Source of the DNA: an uncultured Bacteroidales bacterium
Lineage (GTDB): Bacteria > Bacteroidota > Bacteroidia > Bacteroidales > Muribaculaceae
Direction: 5' to 3'
NCBI GenBank assembly: GCA_900544535.1
Contig: UQVH01000038.1
Coordinates: 1 to 10,420, forward strand
Length of the DNA stretch: 10,420 nucleotides
Shown here: positions 1 through 6,572 of the stretch, one piece after another
Numbering within the stretch: position 1 is the first letter of the stretch
Layout of the letters: every line of letters begins with the position of its first letter
Position numbers and translations under genes: made by a program
The notes under the pieces: generated by a model
What the model was told of the DNA's origin: nothing
The model's database searches: none
What the model saw: the letters and a program-made list of their open reading frames with translations, nothing else

Positions 1-53
1 CCAGTGACACAAGGATTTTCAGTCCTTTGCTCTACCAACTGAGCTATGGCACC
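1..53 (-). tRNA. tRNA-Phe (GAA), 5' part; 3' part lies outside the window
   Basis: Read on the minus strand from position 53, the sequence gives a 7-base acceptor strand (GGTGCCA), a D arm (GCTC/GAGC around AGTTGGTA) and a 5-bp anticodon stem (AAGGA/TCCTT) closing a loop CTGAAAA. The anticodon is therefore GAA, for phenylalanine. The variable region and the first bases of the T stem follow, and the gene is then cut by the window edge. A well-formed Bacteroidetes promoter lies just upstream. Confidence 0.95.
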
Positions 54-70
54 GTTTTTGTTTTGCGTTG

Positions 71-102
71 CAAAGGTAGATGTTTTTTTTGATTCGTGCA
101 AA
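71..102 (-). promoter_or_regulatory. Promoter of the tRNA-Phe gene (Bacteroidetes -33/-7 type)
   Basis: On the minus strand TTTG (plus positions 99-102) is followed by exactly 20 bases and then TACCTTTG (71-78). This fits the established Bacteroidetes primary sigma factor consensus TTTG / TAnnTTTG. The predicted transcription start falls near 64-67, some 12 bases before the mature tRNA 5' end at 53. This match is the clearest evidence in the window for the phylum. Confidence 0.85.
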
Positions 103-460
103 TTTTTGAGCACGTTTTTTCAATTTGGATGAAATTTTCTTGTTTTTTCTTGTTTTTGGGCTGTTTTAGGGTGGTGATGCGGTGTCTGATGGTGGTCTGT
201 ATGGTTTTGGAGGGTGGATTGGAGTGGTGGGGGAGCAGGGGAATTGTGAATTTGAGATGATGGGGAGTTTGGCCGGGGGCGGTGCGGCCCAAAACTGTGC
301 GGATCGCGATAAAACTGCCGATCAGTGAAATGGGTTGTCAATTCCGTTTTTGGGGTAGGGGACGGGTGGGATGATGGCTGTAATTTTGCAGCGTCGGGAT
401 GAGTGTGTGCCGTCGGCGCGCTGATTTCGGCAGAATAGTATCAAATATTGATTTTTGTAG
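103..460. other. Intergenic stretch, no gene seen, G-rich on the plus strand
   Basis: No convincing coding region is present. The minus-strand open frames here translate to Pro/His/Thr/Lys-rich low-complexity peptides with no recognisable domain, which fits the base skew rather than a gene. From about 160 to 290 the plus strand has many GG to GGGGG runs. An imperfect hairpin is possible at 266-296 (AGTTTGGCCG against CGGCC, a 2-base bulge, then AAACT), with no T-tract after it on either strand, so it does not look like a terminator. The sequence separates the divergent tRNA-Phe and DUF3737 genes. Confidence 0.6.
380..391 (+). repeat. 12-base direct repeat, copy 1 (contains TAATTTTG)
   Basis: The 12-mer GTAATTTTGCAG occurs here and again at 460-471, exactly 80 bases downstream. 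Each copy contains a TAnnTTTG box on the plus strand. It may be an upstream alternative start site or a remnant of duplication. No TTTG is found 20 bases upstream of this copy, so its promoter activity is uncertain. Confidence 0.5.
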
Positions 461-468
461 TAATTTTG
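461..468 (+). promoter_or_regulatory. Candidate -7 box for the DUF3737 - lyase - MATE operon
   Basis: TAATTTTG matches the Bacteroidetes TAnnTTTG element and is the last such box before the first gene. The -33 TTTG element is not seen at the usual distance, so the promoter is weaker or relies on another factor. A start of transcription near 473-476 would make an ATG at 479 almost leaderless, which favours the start at 494 for the gene downstream. Confidence 0.45.
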
Positions 469-493
469 CAGTATCATTATGAATATGGAAGTT

Positions 494-1339
494 ATGAAAG
501 TGATCCGGAATGAGGAATTTGGTGGTGAACGTCCGCTTTTCGCTACCCACGGACTGAAACTTGAAAATGTTACGGTTCATGCCGGAGAGTCGGCGCTGAA
601 ATGCTGTTCGGACATCGAGGCTAAGAAATGCCGTTTCGAAGGAAAATATCCGTTCTGGCATGTCGATGGCTTCAAGATCAGCGACTGTCTGTTCACTCTG
701 GGTGCCCGCGCGGCTTTGTGGTATTCACGTAATCTTGAGATGACCGACACGCTTGTCGAGGCCCCGAAGATGTTCCGCGAGATGGACAATCTGTCACTTA
801 CACGAGTCCGCATACCTGACGCTCAGGAGACCTTGTGGCATTGCCGCGGTGTGAAGTTGCGTGATGTGGAAGTCGAAAATGCCGATTACCTTTTCATGCA
901 CTGTGCCGATATCGACATCGACAATTACAGACAAAAGGGTAATTATTCATTCCAGTACTGCCGCAATGTGGTGATCCGCAACGCGAAGATTGATTCAAAG
1001 GACGCGTTCTGGAATACGGAAAATGTGACGGCCTACGATTCGGAACTCACCGGCGAATATCTCGGCTGGCATTCGCGCAACCTGCGTCTTGTGCGCTGCC
1101 GCATTTCAGGCACACAACCGCTCTGTTATTGCGAGGGGCTTGTGATGGAAGACTGCGAGATGGCCGATGATGCCGATCTGGCGTTCGAGGACTCGTCGTT
1201 GCAGGCTGTCGTCCGGTCAAGAATCACGAGCGTGAAGAATCCCCGTACCGGTTCGATCGAGGCTCTTGAGATCGGTGAAACGATTATTGATAAAAACATC
1301 CTTGCTCCCGCCGACTGTCGCATCACAACGGCTCGATGA
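494..1339 (+). CDS. DUF3737 family protein, right-handed beta-helix
   Basis: This reads as a DUF3737 protein (function unknown) of about 281 residues. The N-terminal phrase NEEFGGERPLF and the following stretch with KYPFWH are what I recognise. The chain shows about ten coils with a period near 20 residues: an aromatic or large hydrophobic residue recurs at W55, W76, F94, W115, M135, Y155, W173, W192, Y212 and F231, each followed by a turn and an alternating strand such as LKLRDVEV or LRLVRCRI. That is the pattern of a single-stranded right-handed beta-helix. No signal peptide or membrane segment is visible, so it is probably cytoplasmic. In-frame ATGs exist at 479, 485 and 494; I chose 494 because the protein then begins MKVIRNEEFGG, as I remember for the family, and because of the nearby candidate promoter. 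It is 33 bases from the lyase gene, so probably co-transcribed. The catalytic role, if any, is unknown. Confidence 0.85.
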   Translation: MKVIRNEEFGGERPLFATHGLKLENVTVHAGESALKCCSDIEAKKCRFEGKYPFWHVDGFKISDCLFTLGARAALWYSRNLEMTDTLVEAPKMFREMDNLSLTRVRIPDAQETLWHCRGVKLRDVEVENADYLFMHCADIDIDNYRQKGNYSFQYCRNVVIRNAKIDSKDAFWNTENVTAYDSELTGEYLGWHSRNLRLVRCRISGTQPLCYCEGLVMEDCEMADDADLAFEDSSLQAVVRSRITSVKNPRTGSIEALEIGETIIDKNILAPADCRITTAR

Positions 1340-1372
1340 AGACGCGGGTGCTAAATTCACCTTTCATTATAT

Positions 1373-2557
1373 ATGGCAAAGGATTTTGATTTCGACAAGA
1401 TTATCGATCGGCGCGGAAGCGGCTGCATGAAGTGGGACGAGCGCCCTGATGCACTGCCTCTATGGGTTGCCGACATGGATTTCCGGACAGCGCCGTGTGT
1501 CATCGAGGCACTGCGCCGCCGTGTCGATCACGGGGTTTTCGGATATACGCTGGTCGACGACAGCTATTATGAAGCGCTGACCGGCTGGTTCGGCTCGCGC
1601 CACGGCTATTCGTTCACGCGCGAGGATGTCATGTACGTCCCCGGCGTGGTCCCTGCTCTTTCGGCGATCATCAAAGCTCTTGTGCCGCCAGGATCGGGAG
1701 TCATCGTGCAGACTCCGGTCTACAACTGCTTTTTCTCGTCGATCCGCAACAATGGTTGCCGGATAGTCGAGAATCCTTTGCTGCGGCGCGACATATCGGA
1801 GAGCGAGTTTACATATGAGATGGACTTCGACGGTCTTGAACGCCTCGTGGCCGACCCGGCCAACCGGATGCTCCTGCTCTGCAATCCCCACAATCCCGCC
1901 GGACGCGTGTGGCGGCATGATGAACTTGAACGTGTCGCCGAAATCTGCCGCCGCCACGGTGTCAGGGTAGTCAGCGACGAGATCCACTGCGAGCTGACCA
2001 TGCCCGGTGTGAGCTACGAATCCTTCGGGCGTGTAGATCCTGAGGCCATCGTCTGCCTCTCGCCGTCGAAAGCATTCAACACCGCAGGCCTCCAGATCGC
2101 AAATATCATCGCCACGAATTCCGACGACCGCCGTCTGATCGACCGCGCGATCAACATCAACGAAGTCTGCGATGTCAATCCCTTCGGGGTGACGGCCCTG
2201 AAAGCCGCTTACAGCGACGCCGGTGCCGAGTGGCTTGACGCACTGCGCCGTTATCTCCACGCCAACTATCTCTTCCTGCGCGACCGGTTGGGACAACGCC
2301 TTCCGCAGTGTCCGGTCGTGAAACTGGAGGGGACCTATCTTCCATGGATCGACGTCACGGCGCTTGGAATTGACGGCGACACTGCTGCCGGACGGCTTTT
2401 GGACGAAGCAGGAGTGTGGGTAAATCCCGGCTCGATGTATGGCGACAAGAATTATATCCGCATCAACATAGCCTGTCCGCGTGCCACTCTCGAAGAAGGC
2501 CTCCGGCGCATCTGTGATCTTCTCAACCCCCTCTTAAGTAGAAAAAGACTTGGCTGA
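1373..2557 (+). CDS. MalY/PatB-family PLP-dependent cysteine-S-conjugate (cystathionine) beta-lyase
   Basis: This is a fold-type I PLP enzyme of 394 residues, a typical length for the MalY/PatB branch of the class I/II aminotransferases. Visible landmarks are PLWVADMDF (29-37), NPHNP (171-175), SDEIH (201-205, with D202 expected to contact the pyridine nitrogen), SPSKAFN with the Schiff-base lysine K233, and YIRIN with R363 expected to bind the substrate carboxylate. Family members cleave C-S bonds of cystathionine, cysteine or S-conjugates to give a thiol, pyruvate and ammonia, and a few act as aminotransferases. The exact substrate cannot be read from sequence. The ATG at 1373 follows DUF3737 by 33 bases, and the stop overlaps the start of the MATE gene, so the lyase and the exporter are probably translated together. 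The symbol is left blank because malY and patB cannot be told apart here. Confidence 0.92.
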   Translation: MAKDFDFDKIIDRRGSGCMKWDERPDALPLWVADMDFRTAPCVIEALRRRVDHGVFGYTLVDDSYYEALTGWFGSRHGYSFTREDVMYVPGVVPALSAIIKALVPPGSGVIVQTPVYNCFFSSIRNNGCRIVENPLLRRDISESEFTYEMDFDGLERLVADPANRMLLLCNPHNPAGRVWRHDELERVAEICRRHGVRVVSDEIHCELTMPGVSYESFGRVDPEAIVCLSPSKAFNTAGLQIANIIATNSDDRRLIDRAININEVCDVNPFGVTALKAAYSDAGAEWLDALRRYLHANYLFLRDRLGQRLPQCPVVKLEGTYLPWIDVTALGIDGDTAAGRLLDEAGVWVNPGSMYGDKNYIRINIACPRATLEEGLRRICDLLNPLLSRKRLG

Positions 2558-3950
2558 TATATCCCTCATACGTTCAGGCGCACCGCTCAGTTTCGGCCGT
2601 CAGTTGAAACTGACGGTGCAGTTGTCGTGGCCTGCGATGATGGCGCAGCTGTCGAGCATCATGATGCAGTATATCGACGCGGCGATGGTTGGCCGGCTTG
2701 GCGCCGACGATTCCGCCGCAGTCGGTCTTGTCTCGACAAGCCTGTGGCTTTTCTGGGGGATATGTTCGGCGGTGACGGTGGGATTTTCCGTGCAGGTTGC
2801 CCACCGCATCGGAGCCTCTGACAACGAGGGAGCGCGCCGCATCCTGCGTCAGTCGATCGTGGCCTGTCTGCTGTTCAGTCTCGCTGTCGTCGCGATCGGA
2901 GTTGCGATAGCATGGCCGTTGCCGCGGTGGCTTGGAGGGACGGAAGCCGTCTGCAGCAAAGCGTCGATCTACTTCCTGGTGTTTGTGCTGGCACTTCCTT
3001 TGCTGACCATGAACTATCTCGGCGGCGGTATGCTCCGCTGCGTGGGCAACATGAAAGTGCCCGGAGGACTGAACGTGATGATGTGTGTGCTCGATGTGAT
3101 TTTCAACTTTTTCCTGATATTCCCGACGCGTGAAATCACGGTCGGAGGTCTGGCGGTGACCGTGCCCGGCGCAGGGCTCGGAGTGCTCGGCGCAGCGCTC
3201 GGCACAGTGTCGGCCGAAATCGTCACCGCAGCCTCGATGATGTGGTTTCTCTGCACCCGCGAGAAGTCGATCCGTCTGAAAGGCTTTCCGGGCAGTTTCC
3301 GGCTTACACGGCAGGTATTGGGAAAAGCCATGAGGATTTCGGCACCGATGACGCTGGAACATGCTGTCATCTGCGGTGCGCAGATTGCTGTGACAGTCAT
3401 TGTCGCTCCGCTCGGAGTCATGGCTATCGCGGCCAATGCGTTTGCCGTGACGGCCGAGAGTATCTGCTATATGCCTGGCTACGGAATAGGCGACGCTGCC
3501 ACCACGCTTGTGGGGCAGAGCTATGGCGCCCGGCGCATGGATCTTGCCCGGCGCTTCGGTTATATAACGGTGGGACTCGGCATGGTGATGATGACCGTGA
3601 TGGGCGTCGTAATGTATATCTGTGCTCCGTGGGTGATGGAACTGATGACGCCGGTAGAGGCCATTCAGACCCTCGGAGTGGAATCGCTGCGCATCGAAGC
3701 CTTTGCCGAACCGATGTTTGCGGCCGCGATAGTCAGCTATGGAGTCATGGTCGGGGTGGGCGACACCATCATTCCCGCCTCGATGAATTTCGGAAGCATC
3801 TGGCTTGTCCGCTTGCCTATCGCCGCCCTTCTTGCTCCTACGATGGGGCTTGCGGGTGTCTGGCTGGCCATGTGTGTCGAACTTTGTTTCCGCGGGGCCA
3901 TCTTCCTATGGCGCCTCCTCTCCGGCGCATGGCTGAAAAAGGGGATTTAA
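2550..3950 (+). CDS. MATE-family efflux transporter
   Basis: This is a 466-residue polytopic membrane protein with about 12 hydrophobic segments in two similar halves, the normal size for MATE exporters, which pump substrates out in exchange for Na+ or H+. The first half has the family signature YIDAAMVGRLG (41-51). The second half has AATTLVGQSYGA (316-327), typical of the matching repeat. Polar loops and the R/K-rich segment near 236-262 separate the halves. The start is TTG at 2550, overlapping the lyase stop by 8 bases. A stop codon lies five codons upstream in frame and the first in-frame ATG is at residue 30, inside the first membrane segment, so TTG is the best choice. Coupling to a C-S lyase suggests export of a sulfur compound or an amino-acid conjugate, but this is inference; the substrate is unknown. 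Confidence 0.94.
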   Translation: MADISLIRSGAPLSFGRQLKLTVQLSWPAMMAQLSSIMMQYIDAAMVGRLGADDSAAVGLVSTSLWLFWGICSAVTVGFSVQVAHRIGASDNEGARRILRQSIVACLLFSLAVVAIGVAIAWPLPRWLGGTEAVCSKASIYFLVFVLALPLLTMNYLGGGMLRCVGNMKVPGGLNVMMCVLDVIFNFFLIFPTREITVGGLAVTVPGAGLGVLGAALGTVSAEIVTAASMMWFLCTREKSIRLKGFPGSFRLTRQVLGKAMRISAPMTLEHAVICGAQIAVTVIVAPLGVMAIAANAFAVTAESICYMPGYGIGDAATTLVGQSYGARRMDLARRFGYITVGLGMVMMTVMGVVMYICAPWVMELMTPVEAIQTLGVESLRIEAFAEPMFAAAIVSYGVMVGVGDTIIPASMNFGSIWLVRLPIAALLAPTMGLAGVWLAMCVELCFRGAIFLWRLLSGAWLKKGI

Positions 3951-4003
3951 AGAGTGCTTATATGACAAGGCCTTAGGGGGTGTCTTTAAATAGGATATTA
4001 AAC

Positions 4004-4047
4004 AAAAAGCGCCCAAGCGAATTGACTCGCCTGGGCGTTTTTGTTTT
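4004..4047. terminator. Bidirectional Rho-independent terminator between the MATE gene and ilvC
   Basis: An 11-bp hairpin (4010-4020 with 4027-4037, loop ATTGAC) is flanked by A5 on the left (4004-4008) and TTTTTGTTTT on the right (4038-4047), so it can stop transcripts arriving from either side. As minus-strand RNA all 11 positions pair, with one G-U. As plus-strand RNA the same position is an A-C mismatch. It probably ends the ilvC transcript chiefly and the MATE transcript as well. Confidence 0.9.
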
Positions 4048-4064
4048 AGACGTACAGTCTTATG

Positions 4065-4088
4065 ACTCCTGATCGGGAGATCAGGAGT
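4065..4088 (-). other. Perfect 10-bp hairpin spanning the ilvC stop codon
   Basis: ACTCCTGATC (4065-4074) and GATCAGGAGT (4079-4088) are exact inverted repeats around a 4-base loop. The ilvC stop codon (4081-4083) lies within the stem. There is no T-tract after it on the minus strand, so it is not a terminator by itself; the true terminator stem starts 28 bases further on. A role in mRNA 3' stability or termination efficiency is possible but inferred. Confidence 0.6.
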
Positions 4089-5124
4089 TTTCGGGACGGA
4101 GGGTGCGGACAGTTGCGCCGGTGCGCCACATTTCGCTTTCGCGGAGAGCCTTGAGTTCCGCTTCAAGTTTCTCGCGGTAGTCGGGCTGAGTGTTGGAGTC
4201 GATGGAGCGCTGAGCTTCGCGGCCTGACTTCACGCTTTCATAGAGGTCGTAGACAACGGGCTTGATGGCATCGTGGAACGGGCCCATCCAGTCAAGGGCG
4301 CCGCGCTGTGCGGTGGTCGAGCAGTTGGCATACATCCAGTCCATGCCTTTTGCTGCGAAGAGGGGCATGAGCGACTGGGTGAGTTCTTCGACGGTTTCGT
4401 TGAATGCCTCGGAGGGAGTGTGGCCGTTTTCGCGGAGCACTTCGTATTGGGCGAGGAGCAGACCCTGGATGGCACCCATGAGAGAACCTCGTTCGCCGGT
4501 GAGGTCGCTGACAGCCTCGCGCTGGAATGTGGTTTCGAAGAGGTAGCCTGAGCCGATGCCGATGCCGAGTGCGAGAGTGCGGTCAAGCGCACGGCCGGTT
4601 GCATCCTGATATACGGCGAAGCTTGAGTTGGTGCCTTTGCCTTCCTTGAAGAGGATACGGAGCATTGTCCCCGAACCCTTGGGGGCTACCATGATGACGT
4701 CGACGTCGGCAGGGGGAACCACACCGGTGCGGTCGCTCCAGTTGATGGCGAAGCCGTGGCTGAAATAGAGGGCTTTGCCGGGTGTGAGATGCTTTTTGAT
4801 GACGGGCCACTGAGAGATGACAGCGGCGTCGCTGAGGAGACACATGATGATGGTGCCGCGCTTGCAGGCTTCTTCGATTGAGAAGAGGGTTTCGCCGGGT
4901 ACCCAGCCGTCGGCTACCGCCTTGTCGTATGTTTTGCCTTCGCGCTGGCCTACGATGACATTGAATCCGTTGTCACGGAGGTCAAGACCCTGGCCGGGGC
5001 CCTGGACACCGTAACCGATGACTGCGATGGTTTCGTCTTTAAGTACTTCGCGTGCTTTTTCGAGGGGGAATTCTTCGCGGGTGATGACTGTTTCTTCAAC
5101 ACCGCCGAAATTTAATTTTGCCAT
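4081..5124 (-). CDS. ilvC: Ketol-acid reductoisomerase (acetohydroxyacid isomeroreductase)
   Basis: IlvC converts 2-acetolactate or 2-aceto-2-hydroxybutyrate to the dihydroxy acids of valine and isoleucine synthesis, using NAD(P)H and Mg2+. The 347-residue chain has a Rossmann domain with GYGVQG (37-42) and the nucleotide loop GQREGKTYD (59-67), then catalytic residues H123 and K149 (in VAPKGSG). The C-terminal helical domain carries the metal ligands D207 and E211 (DLTGERG), E243 and E247 (ETVEE), and S269 (NCSTTAQRG). All the residues I expect are present. It has the short, one-domain-C-terminus form rather than the long E. coli form. The ATG at 5124 gives MAKLNFGG. It is the last gene of the ilv operon, 61 bases after the thioesterase gene, and is followed by a hairpin and a terminator. 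The loop has an unusual make-up, so NADPH preference should not be assumed. Confidence 0.97.
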   Translation of the reverse strand: MAKLNFGGVEETVITREEFPLEKAREVLKDETIAVIGYGVQGPGQGLDLRDNGFNVIVGQREGKTYDKAVADGWVPGETLFSIEEACKRGTIIMCLLSDAAVISQWPVIKKHLTPGKALYFSHGFAINWSDRTGVVPPADVDVIMVAPKGSGTMLRILFKEGKGTNSSFAVYQDATGRALDRTLALGIGIGSGYLFETTFQREAVSDLTGERGSLMGAIQGLLLAQYEVLRENGHTPSEAFNETVEELTQSLMPLFAAKGMDWMYANCSTTAQRGALDWMGPFHDAIKPVVYDLYESVKSGREAQRSIDSNTQPDYREKLEAELKALRESEMWRTGATVRTLRPENS

Positions 5125-5150
5125 AATTAATAGTGGAATTAGTATATTTT

Positions 5151-5158
5151 TGTGTTGT
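5151..5158 (-). promoter_or_regulatory. ACAACACA element in the ilvC leader, 26 bases before the ATG
   Basis: The 61-base gap before ilvC is very AT-rich compared with the GC-rich genes around it, and no TAnnTTTG box is visible in it on the minus strand. It contains the octamer ACAACACA, which ends 26 bases before the ATG. The same octamer stands at the same distance before ilvB. It may be a translation enhancer or regulator site; function is inferred. Confidence 0.35.
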
Positions 5159-5185
5159 GTTATTCTTTATATTATATAGGTGGTG

Positions 5186-5935
5186 TCAGCGCCGGTTGAA
5201 ACGGATGCGTGCAATGCAGCAGGGTGTGTCGCCGACGGCTATCTGCGCGTCATATAGACCGGGTGTGTCGTCGCGGCCGATGCGCGAGGCTGTGGCGGTC
5301 TCGCCGTAGCGCGCCTCGTGCTTGAAGGCGACTTCGAACCGCGAGATACGGTTGGCGTCATAAAATTCAAGCGGCCAGAGGTCGGTGATCAGATCAATAT
5401 AGCGCCGGGTGGTGACGTGACGGTTGACATCTATGTCGGAGACGGCAAACGTGTATGTCAGTTCGCTGTCGGCTCCCGAAAGCGGGGCGAGTTTGCCGCC
5501 GTTGTCGATGCCGGAGGGTGCGCCGTCGGTCATGTCGAAGTCTTTCCAGATCGTGGTGAGATCGCCCGGACGGCGGGTGGCCATATTGACGGCCATCCAT
5601 GTCGAATGGGCGCGCAGAATCACCCGCCCGGTTGCTGTGTCGGTCATCTCGAAGTTTCGGTCGGAGAAGAGACGGTTGGTATTCTCGATCCATGTGGTCA
5701 TGCGGTACGTGCGGTTGACCGACGGTGATTCCTCCATCTCGACAGTCAGACGGCTGAGGACCCAGGAGATCCCCTCGCGTATCATACGGTCGAAGCCTAT
5801 GCCGAGCCTGTTGGCGTGGGCGGTGGCTACGTCGATGATCGTAGTCACCAGACGCGAGAGCGGCATTTCGCGTTGCGAGTTGACTTCTGCTGCCGTCAGC
5901 GAAAATTCTGTGGAGTATCGTTTTTCTGCCATCAT
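5186..5935 (-). CDS. Acyl-ACP thioesterase (FAT family, double hot-dog fold)
   Basis: This 249-residue protein resembles bacterial members of the acyl-ACP thioesterase family (Pfam Acyl-ACP_TE), relatives of plant FatA/FatB that hydrolyse acyl-ACP to a free fatty acid. The first hot-dog half contains STWMAVNMATRRPG (111-124), matching the plant W-v-m-N-x-x-T-R-R pattern. The second half contains DVNRHV (169-174) with the catalytic triad candidates D169, N171 and H173, then E207 in FKHEARYG, in the place of the catalytic glutamate. The position after that glutamate, cysteine in plants, is alanine here. No signal peptide is seen, so it is cytoplasmic. It sits between ilvN (41-base gap) and ilvC (61-base gap) on the same strand. 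From memory the same order occurs in Bacteroides, which I could not check. Its substrate, perhaps branched or medium-chain acyl-ACP, is unknown. ATG ATG is present at the start; the second is equally possible. Confidence 0.9.
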   Translation of the reverse strand: MMAEKRYSTEFSLTAAEVNSQREMPLSRLVTTIIDVATAHANRLGIGFDRMIREGISWVLSRLTVEMEESPSVNRTYRMTTWIENTNRLFSDRNFEMTDTATGRVILRAHSTWMAVNMATRRPGDLTTIWKDFDMTDGAPSGIDNGGKLAPLSGADSELTYTFAVSDIDVNRHVTTRRYIDLITDLWPLEFYDANRISRFEVAFKHEARYGETATASRIGRDDTPGLYDAQIAVGDTPCCIARIRFNRR

Positions 5936-5976
5936 GACCGGGTTGGATGTTTGTCTCTTCGGAGTGCGGGGCGTCT

Positions 5977-6555
5977 TTAGTCCTTCAACTGACTGCGCAG
6001 AGCCTCGCCGCGGGCTTCCTGCTCTTCAAGATAGCGGGTGAAATGCTCGGTGGGCGACTTGGTGATGCAGATGCGGCCTGAACGGATGAACTGGAGTATG
6101 CCGTATTTGGCAAGAAGCTCATAGAGGGCCTGTGTCTCGCTTTCGTGGCCCGTTTTCTCAAGTATAGTGTACTCGCGGGTGAGTTCGAGGATGCGGGCGT
6201 TGTGCACACGGATGATGCGCTCGAAATCTTTTTCGTCGAGAAGCTTCTGAGTGGGGACTTTGTATAGGGCCACTTCCTGATAGACAATCTCGTCGTCTGT
6301 GTAAAGAAAGGCTTTGAGCACGTCGATGCAGCGTTCGATCTGCTTGATGACCTTCTCCATTGTCTCGCGGTCGCTGTTGCAAGTGAAGTTCATCTTGTGG
6401 ATGCCGTGGACCGAACTTGCACTTGACGATACGCTTTCAAGGTTGAGGCCGCGGCGTGTGAAGATGATGGATATGCGGTTGAGCAATCCCACCTGGTTTT
6501 CGGTAAATACGGATATGGTGAACAGTTTCTTTTCCATCCTGTATGTGGCTTGCAT
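5977..6555 (-). CDS. ilvN: Acetohydroxyacid synthase small (regulatory) subunit
   Basis: This is the regulatory subunit that binds the catalytic subunit IlvB, raises its activity and usually confers feedback inhibition by valine. At 192 residues it is of the long IlvH-like type: an N-terminal ACT domain (about 11-85) and a C-terminal ALS small-subunit domain (about 90-165), with a charged tail. In the ACT domain N20-x-x-G23 in ENQVGLLNR and N38 in RGLNLES correspond to the effector-site residues known from E. coli IlvH, so end-product control is likely kept. The ATG at 6555 lies 17 bases after the ilvB stop. A second ATG at 6537 gives MEKKLFTISVF, which fits the family start better, so the protein may be six residues shorter. 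Neither has a Shine-Dalgarno site at normal spacing. Some annotations would call it ilvH. Confidence 0.95.
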   Translation of the reverse strand: MQATYRMEKKLFTISVFTENQVGLLNRISIIFTRRGLNLESVSSSASSVHGIHKMNFTCNSDRETMEKVIKQIERCIDVLKAFLYTDDEIVYQEVALYKVPTQKLLDEKDFERIIRVHNARILELTREYTILEKTGHESETQALYELLAKYGILQFIRSGRICITKSPTEHFTRYLEEQEARGEALRSQLKD

Positions 6556-6572
6556 GTGAAGATTCGGAGAGG

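Noticed and set aside
1..53. tRNA genes at both ends as integration sites of a mobile element
   Set aside because: There is no integrase, no duplicated tRNA end and no foreign-looking genes between them. The content is core metabolism.
44..341. Two minus-strand frames between tRNA-Phe and DUF3737
   Set aside because: They are Pro/His/Thr/Lys-rich low-complexity translations of a skewed intergenic region; one runs into the tRNA gene and its promoter.
1460..2296. 278-codon minus-strand frame opposite the C-S lyase gene
   Set aside because: The plus-strand lyase has all the motifs of its family. The antisense frame has none and is a by-product of codon bias.
3906..4166. Minus-strand frame across the MATE-ilvC junction
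   Set aside because: It runs through the shared terminator and both gene ends in other frames, with no recognisable domain.
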